64,000 nucleotides of DNA from Phymatolithon calcareum (Eukaryota > Rhodophyta > Florideophyceae > Hapalidiales). The position numbers and the translations under genes are program-made. The DNA lies in assembly GCA_977006965.1 (NCBI GenBank), contig OZ345372.1, positions 248,001-312,000 of the forward strand. Direction: 5' to 3'. Positions 10,726 to 21,984 of the stretch are shown piece by piece. Position 1 is the stretch's first letter, and every line of letters starts with the position of its first letter. A model generated the notes under the pieces. The model saw nothing but the letters and a program-made list of their open reading frames with translations. It did no database searches and was not told where the DNA came from.

Positions 10726-11196
10726 TCTGCTTCATCCCTGCCCTAGACCGCATTTTTCGTAGGCACAATCTTAAGACCGCCGGGGTCGGTCTCTCACCCA
10801 CACTCCGAATTGACAAACTCGAATACGCAGACGATGTCGCACTCCCTACCATAACATCTCGCTTCCAAGAACTCAAACGGATTCTTACGGACAAGATCCT
10901 ATACCCGGATCTCCGGTTACGTATCCCGCGCTACTCTGTCCTATCAACTCTCCTCTACGGTTGCGAATCATGGAAGCTAACTGAAAATGTTCGGAAAAAA
11001 CTCAGATCCACAGGCGCCAAGATGTTGTCCAGAATATCGGGAAGTCCAATTGCCGACGAGTCTAGGGACCCCACTATCGATGTGATATTGTGCGCCAGAG
11101 ACATACGATGGAGTTGGCTCGGACACATCCTTAGGATGGACGAAAGTCGCTTGGTTCGTCAAGTGCTACTTCACTGCATCCGACCAATCCCAGAGT
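10726..11196 (+). mobile_element. RTE-like non-LTR retrotransposon fragment, copy 1
   Basis: The plus strand reads CFIPALDRIFRRHNL, then DKLEYADDVAL with the YADD catalytic motif of reverse transcriptase near 10825. After an internal deletion it continues LLYGCESWKL, RKKLRSTGAKMLSRISG and RWSWLGHILRMDESRLVRQV. That is the standard C-terminal region of RTE-like and related LINEs. A closely similar copy lies at 51350-52033. The match between the copies stops at about 11196, where unrelated sequence begins, so the 3' end of this copy is lost. Frames are broken and it cannot be functional. Confidence 0.8.
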
Positions 11197-12073
11197 CAAT
11201 ACGTTGTTTCTTGTCTTCTCGAGGGTGTTATTCCTTGACTTCGAAAATTCGACATTCATACACTGTTTCGAAGTTTTCTCCTTGTGCAGGGTTTCAGTCC
11301 CTCTTCTTCAGTCGCGAAGAGCACAATGACCAGGACTTTTTACGAACCTGTTAGCTGTCCAAGTTTTCTACTCTGTCCCGATTGACGCAACTTAGCGCCT
11401 TACTGTTCGTTTGCTCCATCTTCCCTGCTCGTAAACTTCCTTCTTGATGTCCTCTCTACAGTGCTTCCAGATAGCAACTCCCGCGAGTATTCAAGTCCCG
11501 TCGTGATTCAATCAAGGCTGTGTAGCTCATTGCGGTCTACTTAAAGACATCAAGCGTCTTGAGCTGATGCAATGCTACCTTAGCTTTGCGGCAGTGCAGT
11601 CGACTACACCCAGAATCTCATGTAAGTAACATGATCGAGTATACTCTTACACTAGAAGTTCGATTTACGTACCTATTTGCTCAATGCCATGGCTCTATCG
11701 TTGGCTCACTGCTATTCCATGTCTGCCCGGGTGGTATGCGCAAGAAAGAAGTCTTAGATTTCGAGCTGGTAATACGGAATTTAAGACTGAAGTGCTTCAG
11801 AGTGAAAGGAACAAAGAGGCCTCGACATTCCAGAAGTGGCAATGCTGCACTTAACAGCACTATAAATTACAAGCGCAGTTTGTTGAAATTTGGAGTTGTT
11901 CAGAATGCTGTAGAGCCACTCCGCGACTGTCGACGAACGTTGAATTTTGCAGAACGAGCTCAAAATGCCCATAAAAGAAGCCCGGCGAACTGTCGTAGAG
12001 CAAAATCCGTCCCTCGTCAGCAGCGGAGACTCATCCAGCCTCGATAACTTTCATGTAACCAGTGGCTGTGTTC
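11197..12073. other. No firm feature
   Basis: Contains an open plus frame at 11586-12047 without recognisable motif. Sequence after the RTE fragment starts with GTTTCTTGTCTTCTCGA, which recurs in diverged form at about 24860, so an unknown repeat family may begin here. Confidence 0.25.
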
Positions 12074-12514
12074 ATGAAAATGTTCATGAACGACGTGTTC
12101 ACGGAAGCAGCACGCACGCACGCGAAGGACGCTGAGTTACGAAAAGCCGTCATTGAAGCTACTTTGTACAACGGATACATGGTAGCGTTCACTGTTGAGA
12201 ATGAAGAACAAATTAGCGTCTCTACGTGGAACGACACTCGGCGTTGCCAACTGGAAGCCGGAAAGCCAGGAGGGCTTTCTAATGACATGAAGCTAGCATA
12301 CGCAGGTTGGACAAGGTACTTTCTTCGTGATTCTCCGAGGGTGTGCAAGATTTGGAATGAAAACAAAGAGCGAGGTTCTTTTGTGGTCGTTCAAGTGCTT
12401 GCGAGTTCATGCAGCAAACCAAACATGTACACGATTATCGTGGACGGTTCTCGCCAAGGCCCATATTTGTATCCGATTGGAAATAGGGGTGCAAGCGAGT
12501 ATCACAACCCGTAG
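12074..12514 (+). CDS. Hypothetical protein, about 146 residues
   Basis: An open frame starting at an ATG at 12074, directly after an in-frame stop at about 12056. The product is soluble, with a helical N-terminus (TEAARTHAKDAELRKAVIEA) followed by alternating strands (YMVAFTVENEEQISVSTW, GSFVVVQVLA, MYTIIVDGS). The composition looks like a real protein rather than a random frame, but I do not recognise a family. It could be a fragment of a transposon gene. No membrane segment or signal peptide is evident. Confidence 0.35.
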   Translation: MKMFMNDVFTEAARTHAKDAELRKAVIEATLYNGYMVAFTVENEEQISVSTWNDTRRCQLEAGKPGGLSNDMKLAYAGWTRYFLRDSPRVCKIWNENKERGSFVVVQVLASSCSKPNMYTIIVDGSRQGPYLYPIGNRGASEYHNP

Positions 12515-14747
12515 GAAAAGTCCTGCGCAGGTTGTGTCTGATGGTGAGAAGGTCGGACTGAAGGATTGTACTCACGCGCTTGGAGGTCATAACTGGACTG
12601 GATTTCGATTCTCTCTTTGATACTCAAATCTCCATCTTCATCATCATGTTGAGAAAGAATAGCTGGCAGTGCAGAAGGGTGTTTTCAACTAGCTAGCAAG
12701 AATAAAACTGTGCAAACAGTTGTCTATATTAAAAAAGGAACTGTTTTGTAAGTAGTGCAGTAACACCCCTCTACTTGCCAACCCAGCGCTTCAACGGGTT
12801 GTGCTGCGTCTAGCTTATGTCGATGACAGGAGCTATTGAGTAAGTTGTGCACTTTTCTGTGCTTGTGACATTTTATTACTTCTTTCGCAGTTGTGGAAGA
12901 GCATCATGTGTTGTTTGGAGATTTCTTTCCTCCCAGTTGAAGCAGAAGAAGTGTGCATTCAGTCTAAAAGTTACCAACGCATCTGCAGAAGCTTTTTTGC
13001 GAAGGCCATAGGCCAAGAGCAGGTCCTCCCAGTTGTAGAAGTATCAAGATCACATGTGCTGTTGTATCACTCTCACTCGCAGTCATGCACGATATTGAGT
13101 TAAGATGATCCTCTAGTGTTGGCTTCCCATTCATGCTACTATGCGCCTACAATTTTATTAGCACGAGAGCCTCAACCCATCAGAGTCATTCGACGGTGAA
13201 CGCACAACTGCGACGCGCATGGAGTGCAGAAGCAAAGAACTTTCTGTTTTGTCGTCGCGTGAAGAGTTTTAGTGCTAATAGTGGAGTGCATGAGGTATAA
13301 CAAGGAGATTAGTGGAAACGCATGGGTCATGTTTAGTCGCAACTTTGGTTGTTTACAACTTACGCGTTGTTCTTTTACGGTACAAAACTTGAAGAGAACA
13401 TGGTGATGCTCGTATCTTCCATTCCACAGACGAATGGTTCGTTGTCACGCTTGTCCCGAAGAGAGTGCCATCAAAACGAGTATCTTTTTGAAACATAAAA
13501 TGGGGTAAACATTATGGAATTTCGTGGTCTTTGCGGTAGTCAGCCTTTTTTCATAAAGTATTGAGCCACGACTTCTGCGTCAAAAGAAATATCAATGTGC
13601 AAATCTCCTGTCCTGTCCTCTAGTGCAAAGCTATCAACTTGCCAGAAAACGGAGTAGCTCTTACGGTTGGGACCGAACGAACTGAATGCACATTTGTCAG
13701 CATGACATACTTGATATAAATGGCGTGCACAGTGCGTGTCTTGACCTAATGTGGTTCGCACTATGTCAGTGACGTAGGTTTGCGGTCCGCTTCAGTGTGA
13801 AATTCTTTTCCATTGGTCTAAAGCGCCTATCTTTTTCCCTTCTCATCTTGTACCTGGACATGTGCTACGGATCTGTGCCATGAGAGATTCCCAGAGGTGC
13901 TATCCTGAGGCGCAACCCTAGGGGTCACAATTTATGACCTCCTGTTGAGTGATGGAATGTATTTCCTTCATTTGTTAAAGGACACCCACATTTGTTATAT
14001 GGGACGCCTTCTTGATTGGATTTCAGAATTGGTTTCGGTCAATAATTGAGGGCGTGAGATTCAATAGAGTCAGCAGTTTGAATAAAGTGAAAATATCTGT
14101 TTACAGTCGTGACATTCAGATCTGCTTATATGGCAAAATTACACACGGGAATACCCGTTTCCTCTTAGTCTCATGCAGCACGGAAGGCCAATCTGACGAG
14201 TAGATGAGACTGGGGGGTTCCCAAGAGGCTCAAGGCCTCGATAAGTATGACTCAATAGAAACGCAGGGTTGATGGCAGCAACAGTGAAGTGCAGAAGGCG
14301 CATAGCAGAACAAAAAGTATTTAACATGATATTTGCGTAAGGTTGGTCCAAGTGCGCACTGCAGGACAGGACTGTGTGTTTGTGGCGATGAGATGCGAAC
14401 TCAATGGTGGCGTTGAAAATAAGAGTGGAAACAAGTGAAGTGGATGACTGAAGTTGGGAAAAATACTGGGGAAAGGGGGCTGAGTACATACCTGTACAGT
14501 GTACACAGTGCAGTAAATTATATATTGCGTGGAGCGTGACAATTACGACAGAAGATCATGGTGGTGATCGTGTTGGTTAAGCTACAGTACAATATGAGTG
14601 GAGCTGGTGCAGGTCTTTTGGGCGCTTTGATGGCTCCATCATGGTGATGCATAGTTGTCGGCGTGACAGGAGATTGTGTCCCGATCTGACGTCCTGACAG
14701 CTGAGATGGGGGCATGGCGCGGGAAGCGACAGGAGGCTTTAGTGTGC
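12515..14747. other. Gene-poor stretch
   Basis: No frame with recognisable content. From about 14.48 kb onward TACAGT-type motifs begin to appear (for example at about 14495 and 14583), marking the transition from transposon-rich DNA to the native gene island to the right. Confidence 0.3.
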
Positions 14748-14781
14748 GGGGAGGGAATGGGATGGGAGGGGATGGGAGGGG
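14748..14781 (+). other. G-quadruplex candidate
   Basis: Seven runs of three or four G separated by one to two A/T bases lie within 34 bases on the plus strand. Four or more such runs with short loops are the usual requirement for intramolecular G4 DNA. No gene was recognised next to it, so any role is unknown. Confidence 0.55.
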
Positions 14782-15069
14782 AGGAGAGCGAAGTTGACAC
14801 GGCGGAACGGACATGAATTGCGAGCAGGCAACGAGATAGAAAAAAGAAAAGGAGGTTTTAAACATAGGCAATGTCGAAACATTATATTTCTCCTCTAAAA
14901 GAACGGCAAACACAGAATTGATAAATCACGAATAATGTAAAGGGGTTAGGAACACAGGACGAACAAGGAGAGCGCCATGTCGGCAGCTGTGCAGTTACTT
15001 TTGAGACGCAGATGTTTCGTTCACTCGATGTGCGCAGAAACGAGAGGCGAGAACTTGGGGGATATTTGA

Positions 15070-15215
15070 TGATTTTATTTTTGAGAGCTCCCAAAGCCTC
15101 ACCTTGGAGTAACGGGGCAGCTCTTGCATAATCTCTACGCTAAAGTCATCTGGCTGCTCAAAACGTTCTTGATTCGTAATTCTCTCCCAACAAGAGCTCC
15201 TGTACGAGAACTTGG
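15070..15215 (-). mobile_element. LINE 3'-end relic (C-terminus plus hairpin), copy 2
   Basis: On the minus strand the frame ends with ALVGRELRIKNVL, matching the C-terminus RALTGRETRIKEIL of the LINE at 4.2 kb. About 50 bases later comes the same 3'-UTR hairpin, here with stem AGAGCT/AGCTCT plus CCC/GGG (15084-15124), followed by AAAATAAAAT. Only this end is recognisable; a 5'-truncated insertion is the simplest reading. Confidence 0.55.
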
Positions 15216-17167
15216 GGACACGTAAAATTTTGTGCTAAAGTTAGAAATGGATTCTTCAAGTGGTGGGAGCATAGGAAAGCGTTCTGGCCGGTTAAAAGCG
15301 GGATTGAAGAGCGCAAATATGTTGAGGAAGGAGTCAAAAAGTTGGGTGTAAACAGGAAGAAAGCAGATTGCCAAATTAGTTGCAAATGTACCTGCGAGGC
15401 AGGCAATTTGATGGCGTACTATAAGACCTTACAATAGGTACAGTACAGTGGGTATGGGCGAGCTCAGCCGGACGATAGAGATGATGCAGTTCTCTTCGGG
15501 TGAGTTGACGTCAACGGATTTAAAAATTGTGCACGGTTCGCAGAGTAGGACGACCCCTAGTTTGTGGGTATGAAACACGTTCCGGGGCAAGGTAAGACAG
15601 GTGAAGCACAATTTGCACCTTGGCGGGACAGCTCGGTGCACAGGTTGTAGGCTGCAGTGGGGTTGCAGAACGCTGGGGAGGAGAACAAGATTGTGCGTAA
15701 AGCCTACCTGAGGAGTTTTGGAAAGTAAAGTAATGGCCAAAAGGAGGAAGGAAAGCGAATTTGGTGAGTTGAAGCGATTGGACGGAAGAAACAGTCGTTC
15801 ATGGTTGTCGCGGCTGTTAAATAATGTGTCGTGGTGCACAATGGGGTTATGCAGTCGGTGAGGAGGAGCGATATGTTGCGAGTTGTGGCATATTGTACCG
15901 ATGGGCTCAGCGAGTGATGTGGGGAAGAGTGGACAAGGAAGCAACGACAAAGAAACAAGAGTGATTGGAAACGACAGGTCGGGACAAGAGCCCGGGTGGG
16001 TGAGGTGGCAGGAGATTGTAAATTACAGTGCAGTACAGTAGGGTATGATGGAGAGACCAAACGTTGTCCCGGTACTATGATAGTGTATGACAGAAAGCGA
16101 ATTGGAGAAGCACACGCACTCACGCACACGATCCGTTCGTAACTCGGGTGGTGCGGCTGCCGTTTCTAGAGTGTACTGTCATAGAAATTGTTTTTTTGAA
16201 ACGGCTTATCTTCCGAAAAGATTGTTCCTTCCCGAAAGACTAGACGACACGGGACAGTTTAGGTGGTGGCGGAGGTCGGATGATGAGAATGAGAGGGAAC
16301 GGGTGGGTGCGACCAGGGAAGAGGAAAGGTGACAGCGGCAATACAGTAGCTGTCCAGTCCAGTAAGTTATCAGCGGAACGGAGTGCATCGAGTACAGTAG
16401 TACGTGTCTCATGGACGCACACATGGCGGGTCCGATGAATGAACGAAAACGGGAGCTGGACACGTGAGGGAGGAGAATGTACTCTATAGTAAAGTACAGT
16501 ACAGGACAAATTGTGAGGCTGATATCTGATGCGGCGACCAGAAGAAGGTGGCAAATCACGCTGGGAGGTGAAGATTATAGTGGCAAGGAGAGCGACGATT
16601 GGAGTTGTCGATTGAGATAATATGGTACAGTAGTACAGTTCGAAAGCAATTGAGTGCGAGTGCCACACGCAAGGCAAAGTGATGTCGGCAACAAGGTGAT
16701 CAAAACGAGTGATTTCACAAACACGATTATAGATATTATGCATACAACCTTTGCTGTAGATCATGTATCTCTGATAGTGTAGCGGGAGCTGCAGTTGCAA
16801 TTTTATGTTGTTGATGCACGTGAGAGAGCAAGTCGAAGCACGGGCTTGAGAGATTAAATTAATTTAAGTTTATCTGAATCAGAGATGAAGAGAGCATCGG
16901 ATCGGATCGGATACTCACAAGTTTGAGTGTCGACAGTATAACGGGCGAGGGCGCGGAGTTATATTCCACGCAACGGAAGTTGGGGGCGGGGAGTGAGGTG
17001 GTCCATTAAGTTGGGAAGTGTGCAGGTGCAACAATGGAGACAGCAAACAAGCACCAAAAGTGTACATAATGTTATGTTAAATTAGTTTGTCGGCGCAATG
17101 GTCGAGGTTGGCTGGTCACAATATGGCACGTCACCAGAAGGAGCAATGCGTGCAGTTGACCAACGGC
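15216..17167. other. Gene-poor, motif-rich stretch
   Basis: The plus strand is purine-biased, which produces spurious minus-strand frames up to 186 codons with no protein-like content. TACAGTA-type motifs occur at about 15436, 16029, 16342, 16392, 16492 and 16626. No gene recognised; non-coding RNA or long regulatory DNA is possible. Confidence 0.3.
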
Positions 17168-17216
17168 AAGTGCGCCCCTGTGGGTCCTCCTGGCAAGAGG
17201 ACCCAGAGGGGCGCTT
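17168..17216. other. Strong inverted repeat / hairpin
   Basis: The left arm AAGTGCGCCCCTGTGGGTCC (plus TC) pairs with GAGGACCCAGAGGGGCGCTT across a 7-base loop, with one 2-base bulge and one mismatch, giving about 19 pairs that are mostly G-C. It lies alone in gene-free DNA, so a processed small-RNA precursor or a transposon relic are both possible. Confidence 0.6.
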
Positions 17217-18549
17217 GAAGGCGTAGTGTGCACACGTGTGCAGCGCGCGACAACAGCGAATCAAAGCGACCAATCTATGAGCCCTTTCCGTCCTCTACTT
17301 ACCTTTGTCCACCGGAATGTAAATGCATGGCGGCGACAAGGAGCGAAAAATTAATTTCCAAGTAGGAAAAGGACGATGTGATGGCAGGAATTACGGCAAT
17401 TACACCGCTGCGGCGGTCTCCTGTTCAGTCGCCTGTCTTACTTGTAAGAAGTGACTAACGATGACGACGGTTATTGGTCGCGTGTGTACGACGTGTCCGC
17501 ATGAATCGGTCACAGAAACGTGACGGCAATCGTGAGGAATCCTAAAAGTATCATATGAGAAGTATCATACAACACAGTAAACGTTTTCACCGGTCCAACT
17601 CCAGTGTGAATGCTGAGCGCCATGAATGTGCTCACTGGGCGAAAACGATCGATGATCGAACCCTCACGGTCCGGGCCGTGCACTGGTGGATACATACAGC
17701 TGATAGATCTAATAGTGTATGATAAATTCTGTATCATACAGTGAGGATGATCTTTCCGCTCTCCGTATCTATTGTACGGTACAGTAGTGTATAATACCGG
17801 CCGCGTGCCCAACGGAAGAGAAATATAATTTCCTTCCGCACTCCTCGCTTTGCTTCGCCTGAGGTCGGCCAGTGCAGCCCTGCACGGCAACCACCGCGCG
17901 CTCGCACCACAGAAATGCACTGGACTGTAGCTTGTACAGTATCTCGATTTCTTCAAGAATTCGCCCGCGGCAAATCGAACTCCGTTGTTCTTCGCTACGC
18001 ACGCCGATTCGCAGTGTGCCATGAGATGTACAGCACAGTATCGGGGCACCTCGTGGTCGTCGCTACGCCATCCGATCGATCGACACTGCATAGCGGCGAC
18101 GCCGTTGGCCACTTGCAGGGAGGACACGGTTGAGCGCGCGAGCGAGCGAGCGAAGTGAAGGAGGCTGCTGCTATTTTAAGCGACTTGAGAGGGTTGTGGT
18201 CCACCGGAAAAAGATCGGTACAGGACAGTATGTGACGGGCGTACATTCAAAAGATCTGAATGTATGTGTTGCAGCAAAATGAATGGGGCCGCGATGCGTG
18301 GACGGGGCATGTTTTGTACTGTACTGTCTCTAAACTCGTATGATGCTGCATGCATGCGTGCGTCGTTTGACCTGAAACCGTTACTGATATCATATAACAT
18401 GTCACAGGGAGACAGTCACTTTCTAGGCAACAGTACTGTATCGAACTCGTACGGCCCCGTAGATTCCAGCCGGTAAGGGCCGAGCCATCCAGTCAAGGCG
18501 TGCGTGTGCTGTGTTTTATTGTTATCGTGCAAGACTGTATGATACAGCC

Positions 18550-18564
18550 CAGTACAGTACTGTA
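18550..18564. promoter_or_regulatory. TACAGTA-family palindromic motif
   Basis: CAGTACAGTACTGTA contains the perfect palindrome ACAGTACTGT, one of several close copies in the 600 bases upstream of the gene at 19139. Proposed as a protein-binding site only because of recurrence and symmetry. Confidence 0.35.
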
Positions 18565-18713
18565 TCTGTTTTGCACGAAGAGCACCATTTTTGTCTGACA
18601 CGTCAGTCCATTACGTCGCAGATCTCATTTCCTTGATTGCCTCCTTGCTGTTTTTTACACCACGACCAACAAGCGCTTCCCTCTCCGGTGAATAAATAAT
18701 TTTTTAACAATTG

Positions 18714-18725
18714 TACTGTACAGTA
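18714..18725. promoter_or_regulatory. Perfect palindrome TACTGTACAGTA
   Basis: A 12-base perfect palindrome about 410 bases upstream of the ATG at 19139. The identical palindrome occurs again just downstream of the F-box gene (24049-24060), and half-sites are scattered between genes in this island. A symmetric site suggests a dimeric DNA-binding protein. Confidence 0.45.
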
Positions 18726-18740
18726 TTGTACACGCCAATC

Positions 18741-18800
18741 TTATCCTATCCTATCCAATCCTTTCCTGTCCTATCGAATATCCCATCCCATCCTATCGTG
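18741..18800 (+). repeat. Degenerate CCTAT pentanucleotide repeat
   Basis: About a dozen imperfect copies of TCCTA/TCCCA-type pentamers form a pyrimidine tract upstream of the next gene, perhaps within its 5' UTR or promoter. Confidence 0.6.
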
Positions 18801-19138
18801 CCGGTGGAACATGAAGCATCATCAACATGTATGTACCCGCATACAATGCGCCATTTGCCCACCTTTCCTGCCAACCTTACCAGTACACGGCACTACATGT
18901 CACGTCCTTATACCCCTCAACTACCACTTCTTCCTACAACCGCGCATCACTTGACCACCACCAGTATAAGACCCACCCGCCCGCACAACACTTGCAGTAT
19001 CTCCTTTCCCACACAATTGCACCTACATATACGCCATCTCAACCAACCGACCCTTCCACACCAGTCGGTCAACCCCCGTCCTTGCTCTGACTTGTCTTGC
19101 CTTGCCTTGCCGTACACCGCTGCGCCCTCATACCTACC

Positions 19139-20095
19139 ATGGCCAACTGCTCCCCAGAGACTCCATGCTCCCCGCCCCAGAGCCCGTCTAGCGCCATCGA
19201 TCTCGACCAAGAAAGTCAATCCTCCGCAACCACCACCTCCACTCTCACGATCCCCGAGTCAACCACCGCCGGCAAACCGCCCGTCACAACAGACGACGAT
19301 AACCACAACGACGACGATGCTCTCAGCGCAGTCACCGACAACGAAGCTACCATCGCCCTGAAGAACGTTCACGTCCGCATTCAGAAGCGTCCGAACCAAC
19401 TGAAAGAATCCGAAGAAATCGAGTACGAATCCGTAATTCTCCCCACAATGACCCTCCCGGAAAAGCCAACTCTCGACAGCATCCGCGACGCGCTCCTAAA
19501 CTGCGAGCTGGGTCGTCCAGAACGTGACATTTTCTTCCCCACCTGGACCAAATCCCTCTATATTTCCTGGCAACATCCCGCGGACCCGTCCACCATTTCC
19601 GAACCTTCCGCCCCCTCCCAGCCCGACTCTGCAACTCCCACAACCCCCGCTGTCGTCGCCCCAATTTTCTCCGACCCCGACACCATCGACACCGACCTCG
19701 CCCTGCAGGCCGCCATCGCACGCGAGCAGGCCTCCCCCGGCACGCTCTGTCTCCTTCTGCAGGAGTGTCGCAACGCGCGCTACTCGCGCAAGCGGGACAA
19801 GCGTGGTGCTGCGAAATCGCGCACGCATTCGCCGCAGCCTGTGTACAACACAAACATGTTCTACAGTCAGGCGCCGATGGCCTTCCCCGTGTACGCCGAG
19901 GCTGGGGCTGGTAAGAGTTGCGGTGACGGCACTGTGTACTTTGACGGTCCTCTCACGTTTGGGTATCCGCTGCATCCTGGATACGGATGTACGCCGGTAC
20001 ATTCAGGTGCTGTGGGATATGCACCGGAATATACATACGTGCCGCCGTTTGCCGTGATGCCGTTCATGTATGCGCCTCACAATGCGCAGCATTGA
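19139..20095 (+). CDS. Low-complexity protein of unknown function, 318 residues
   Basis: I choose the ATG at 19139 because it lies in ACCATGG, a strong eukaryotic start context; an in-frame ATG 14 codons upstream (19097) is possible. Counting from that upstream ATG, the first 90 residues are Ser/Thr/Pro and Asp-rich. A compact segment follows (ALKNVHVRIQKRPNQLKESE, PTLDSIRDALLNCELGRPER, FFPTWTKSLYISW). Then come a Pro/Ser linker, a short helix with LCLLLQECRNARYSRKRDKR (possible nuclear localisation signal), and a Tyr/Pro/Gly-rich tail. The shape, with disordered ends, a basic cluster and a small folded core, suggests a nuclear regulatory protein, but I recognise no family. High GC codon use and a TACAGTACAGTA element just downstream match the neighbouring native genes. 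Confidence 0.6.
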   Translation: MANCSPETPCSPPQSPSSAIDLDQESQSSATTTSTLTIPESTTAGKPPVTTDDDNHNDDDALSAVTDNEATIALKNVHVRIQKRPNQLKESEEIEYESVILPTMTLPEKPTLDSIRDALLNCELGRPERDIFFPTWTKSLYISWQHPADPSTISEPSAPSQPDSATPTTPAVVAPIFSDPDTIDTDLALQAAIAREQASPGTLCLLLQECRNARYSRKRDKRGAAKSRTHSPQPVYNTNMFYSQAPMAFPVYAEAGAGKSCGDGTVYFDGPLTFGYPLHPGYGCTPVHSGAVGYAPEYTYVPPFAVMPFMYAPHNAQH

Positions 20096-21351
20096 TGTGT
20101 CGTGTCGTGTCGATTTCATTGTTATACTACAGTACAGTATTTACCTCTATAGTGCTAGCTTAACCGTTCCCACCAAGACCAAGACCAAGACTTCCGGTAC
20201 CCCCATTTCCTCGCCGTCCGATGCACATAGTCCGCGGTCGGCAACGTTGTTTAGGGCGACCATGTAAAATTTCCCCATTTTCCTACATCACCCACCCATC
20301 TCACACATACTTGTTCCCATTGCGCATGTCCCGCGTGTCCCGCGCGAAGGACGCACGGAAGCACTAAGCAGGCGGAAAGCGTCCCACACTGCATTGCGAT
20401 CGTGCTTCGTGTAGTGTGTTGTGTGGCGTGTCAATTTCACACGTGGCACCGACAGAATGCTGACGTCGTTCTCATCAGCATGCCAGCAACGCCTGTGCAT
20501 ACAAGCGAGTACGAGTACAGTAGTATGTACTGTAGGGTTGTGCACAGGTCCAATCGGTGCGCCAGTGGGCGGTACATACTCAATATTGATGTGACGAGGC
20601 GAGGCAGCAACGCACGCAAAGTCGCGCGAGCGGCAGTCGTGCGGCGCGAGGCGTGACTGACAGCGCGTGCACATCGATTGGTGTGCGGAAATGACGCCAC
20701 TCGTCCGTTTATGCAGCGCATAGTGCTCCGCGTGCATGATGCATTACAGCCACGCAAGGTTGGACTACTTTTTAGTGACGCGCACCGGTCGCTGAGACGG
20801 GTTGTTCGTGCGTCAAAGTGGGCGGGGGTCCCGCAAACGGTGGCGACGACGGCGGCGGCTGCGGCGAAGGGGAGCAGGAGAGTTCGGTAATGGAGGGAGG
20901 CGTTTGGTTAGGAGAAACTATGGCAGGTTGGCGAGTAGAATTGCAGTATGCATTATTGCGGTGGGCGGATCGAGATGCGCAGAATGTGCATGTGCATGTG
21001 CATGACGCATTCAACAGTGCAAAGAGGTTCGATCAGCGGACTTTCCGCCTGCCCCGCCCGCCCGCCTACATTCCAGAGAGATGGCGGTCCTGTGAGTGTG
21101 ACAGTTGGCTGCATGAAAGTGAGTGCAGCATTCTCATCGTACAGGCTGTGCCACTTGCTTCGTATAGTGAAGAGAAAATAAGGTGCAGTATTGTAGAAGA
21201 ACGGACAGAATTAACGCGCCATGCCATCCGTTGAATGGTTGAAGAAACAATACAATTATTGTACAGTAATGTTTCGAAAAATCCAATCAATCAATCAACC
21301 AAGCAGAGTCTCATTACCGATTCCGAGAAGAAACTGTACTGTAGCACAGCA
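20096..21351. other. Intergenic region
   Basis: Contains the 3' flank of the preceding gene (with TACAGTACAGTAT at 20128-20140), a short TGCATG tandem at about 20985-21004, a GC-rich stretch at 20840-21070, and further TACAGTA motifs at about 20515, 20528, 21262 and 21334. Open frames here are GC-driven and overlap on both strands; none is convincing. Confidence 0.35.
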
Positions 21352-21984
21352 CTATCTCTCATGGCGTTCAATAAGGCTCTTAAAAAGCTTTGCAGATTCT
21401 GCCAAACGATGATTTGTAGCCGTCTCCGGCTTGGGGGTCACAAGTCTCACATCCTTCCTCAACTTGAGTCCCGCCTCTTTCGGAGTACGTGCAGCCTTTC
21501 GGAGGTTGCAAGGCTCACACGCCGTGACGCAATTTCCAAAATGTGTCGTTCCTCCCCGCGACACAGGGATTACATGATCAAGTGTCAACTTCCCCGGCCT
21601 TGCCGTGCCGCAATATCCACATCGGAATCCGTCGCGGGCAAAAATGAGGCCGCGGGAGAAACGCGGAGGGTTGCGACTGCACTTCTCACTGCCGCCAGGC
21701 AAGCCGGTAAAACGTGACAGCACAATGGCTTGCGGGACGCGCACCACATGGTTCGGCGTGCGAATCGTGTCCTGTGTGTCGCTTGGCGGCGTGCGCAACA
21801 GGTCGACAGGGCAATGCACTGACAGGTTACAGAGGTCGAGATAACGTGACTTGGGTTCGCCTGTGTCAGAGTACGTGGTGAAAAGGAGTGAGAGCGCGGT
21901 GCGCACAGTGGTGATACCGATGGGAAGCCATGCTCGATTGAGCACTAGCACCGGGCGGCGCAGCATTGCGCCCGGACCCCCCAT
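21352..21984 (-). CDS. HNH endonuclease family protein
   Basis: A 210-residue protein. It opens with VLVLNRAWLPIGITTVRTAL, the N-terminal signature of a bacterial, cyanobacterial and plant HNH family (proteins beginning VLVLNxxxxPL). It carries the HNH nuclease core from about residue 118: RDGFRCGYCG, LTLDHVIPVSRGG, NCVTACEPCNLRK. The two C-x2-C pairs bind structural zinc, the His of LDHV is the general base, and the Asn of CxxCN belongs to the metal site. Substrate and biological role are unknown for most members; a plastid or mitochondrial location is plausible given the bacterial relationship. The first ATG gives a short extra N-terminus, and an alternative start is the Met seven codons later. 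It is divergent from the F-box gene, with a 660-base shared upstream region containing TACAGTA motifs. Confidence 0.85.
   Translation of the reverse strand: MGGPGAMLRRPVLVLNRAWLPIGITTVRTALSLLFTTYSDTGEPKSRYLDLCNLSVHCPVDLLRTPPSDTQDTIRTPNHVVRVPQAIVLSRFTGLPGGSEKCSRNPPRFSRGLIFARDGFRCGYCGTARPGKLTLDHVIPVSRGGTTHFGNCVTACEPCNLRKAARTPKEAGLKLRKDVRLVTPKPETATNHRLAESAKLFKSLIERHER

Larger units (their letters stand above)
17217..18740. other. Intergenic region upstream of the low-complexity protein gene
   Basis: No gene recognised. Dense in TACAGTA/TACTGTA motifs (about 17775, 17933, 18218, 18317, 18430, 18550, 18714), which look like a promoter-proximal signature of this gene island. Confidence 0.35.

Noticed and set aside
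15429-16800. Minus-strand frames of 141-186 codons in the motif-rich region
   Set aside because: Produced by purine bias of the plus strand; compositions are Ser/Pro/Leu/His-rich without domain pattern, and several overlap each other in different phases.
20288-20737. Minus-strand 149-codon frame
   Set aside because: GC-rich intergenic DNA with an equally long frame in another phase; no domain, and the composition is not protein-like.
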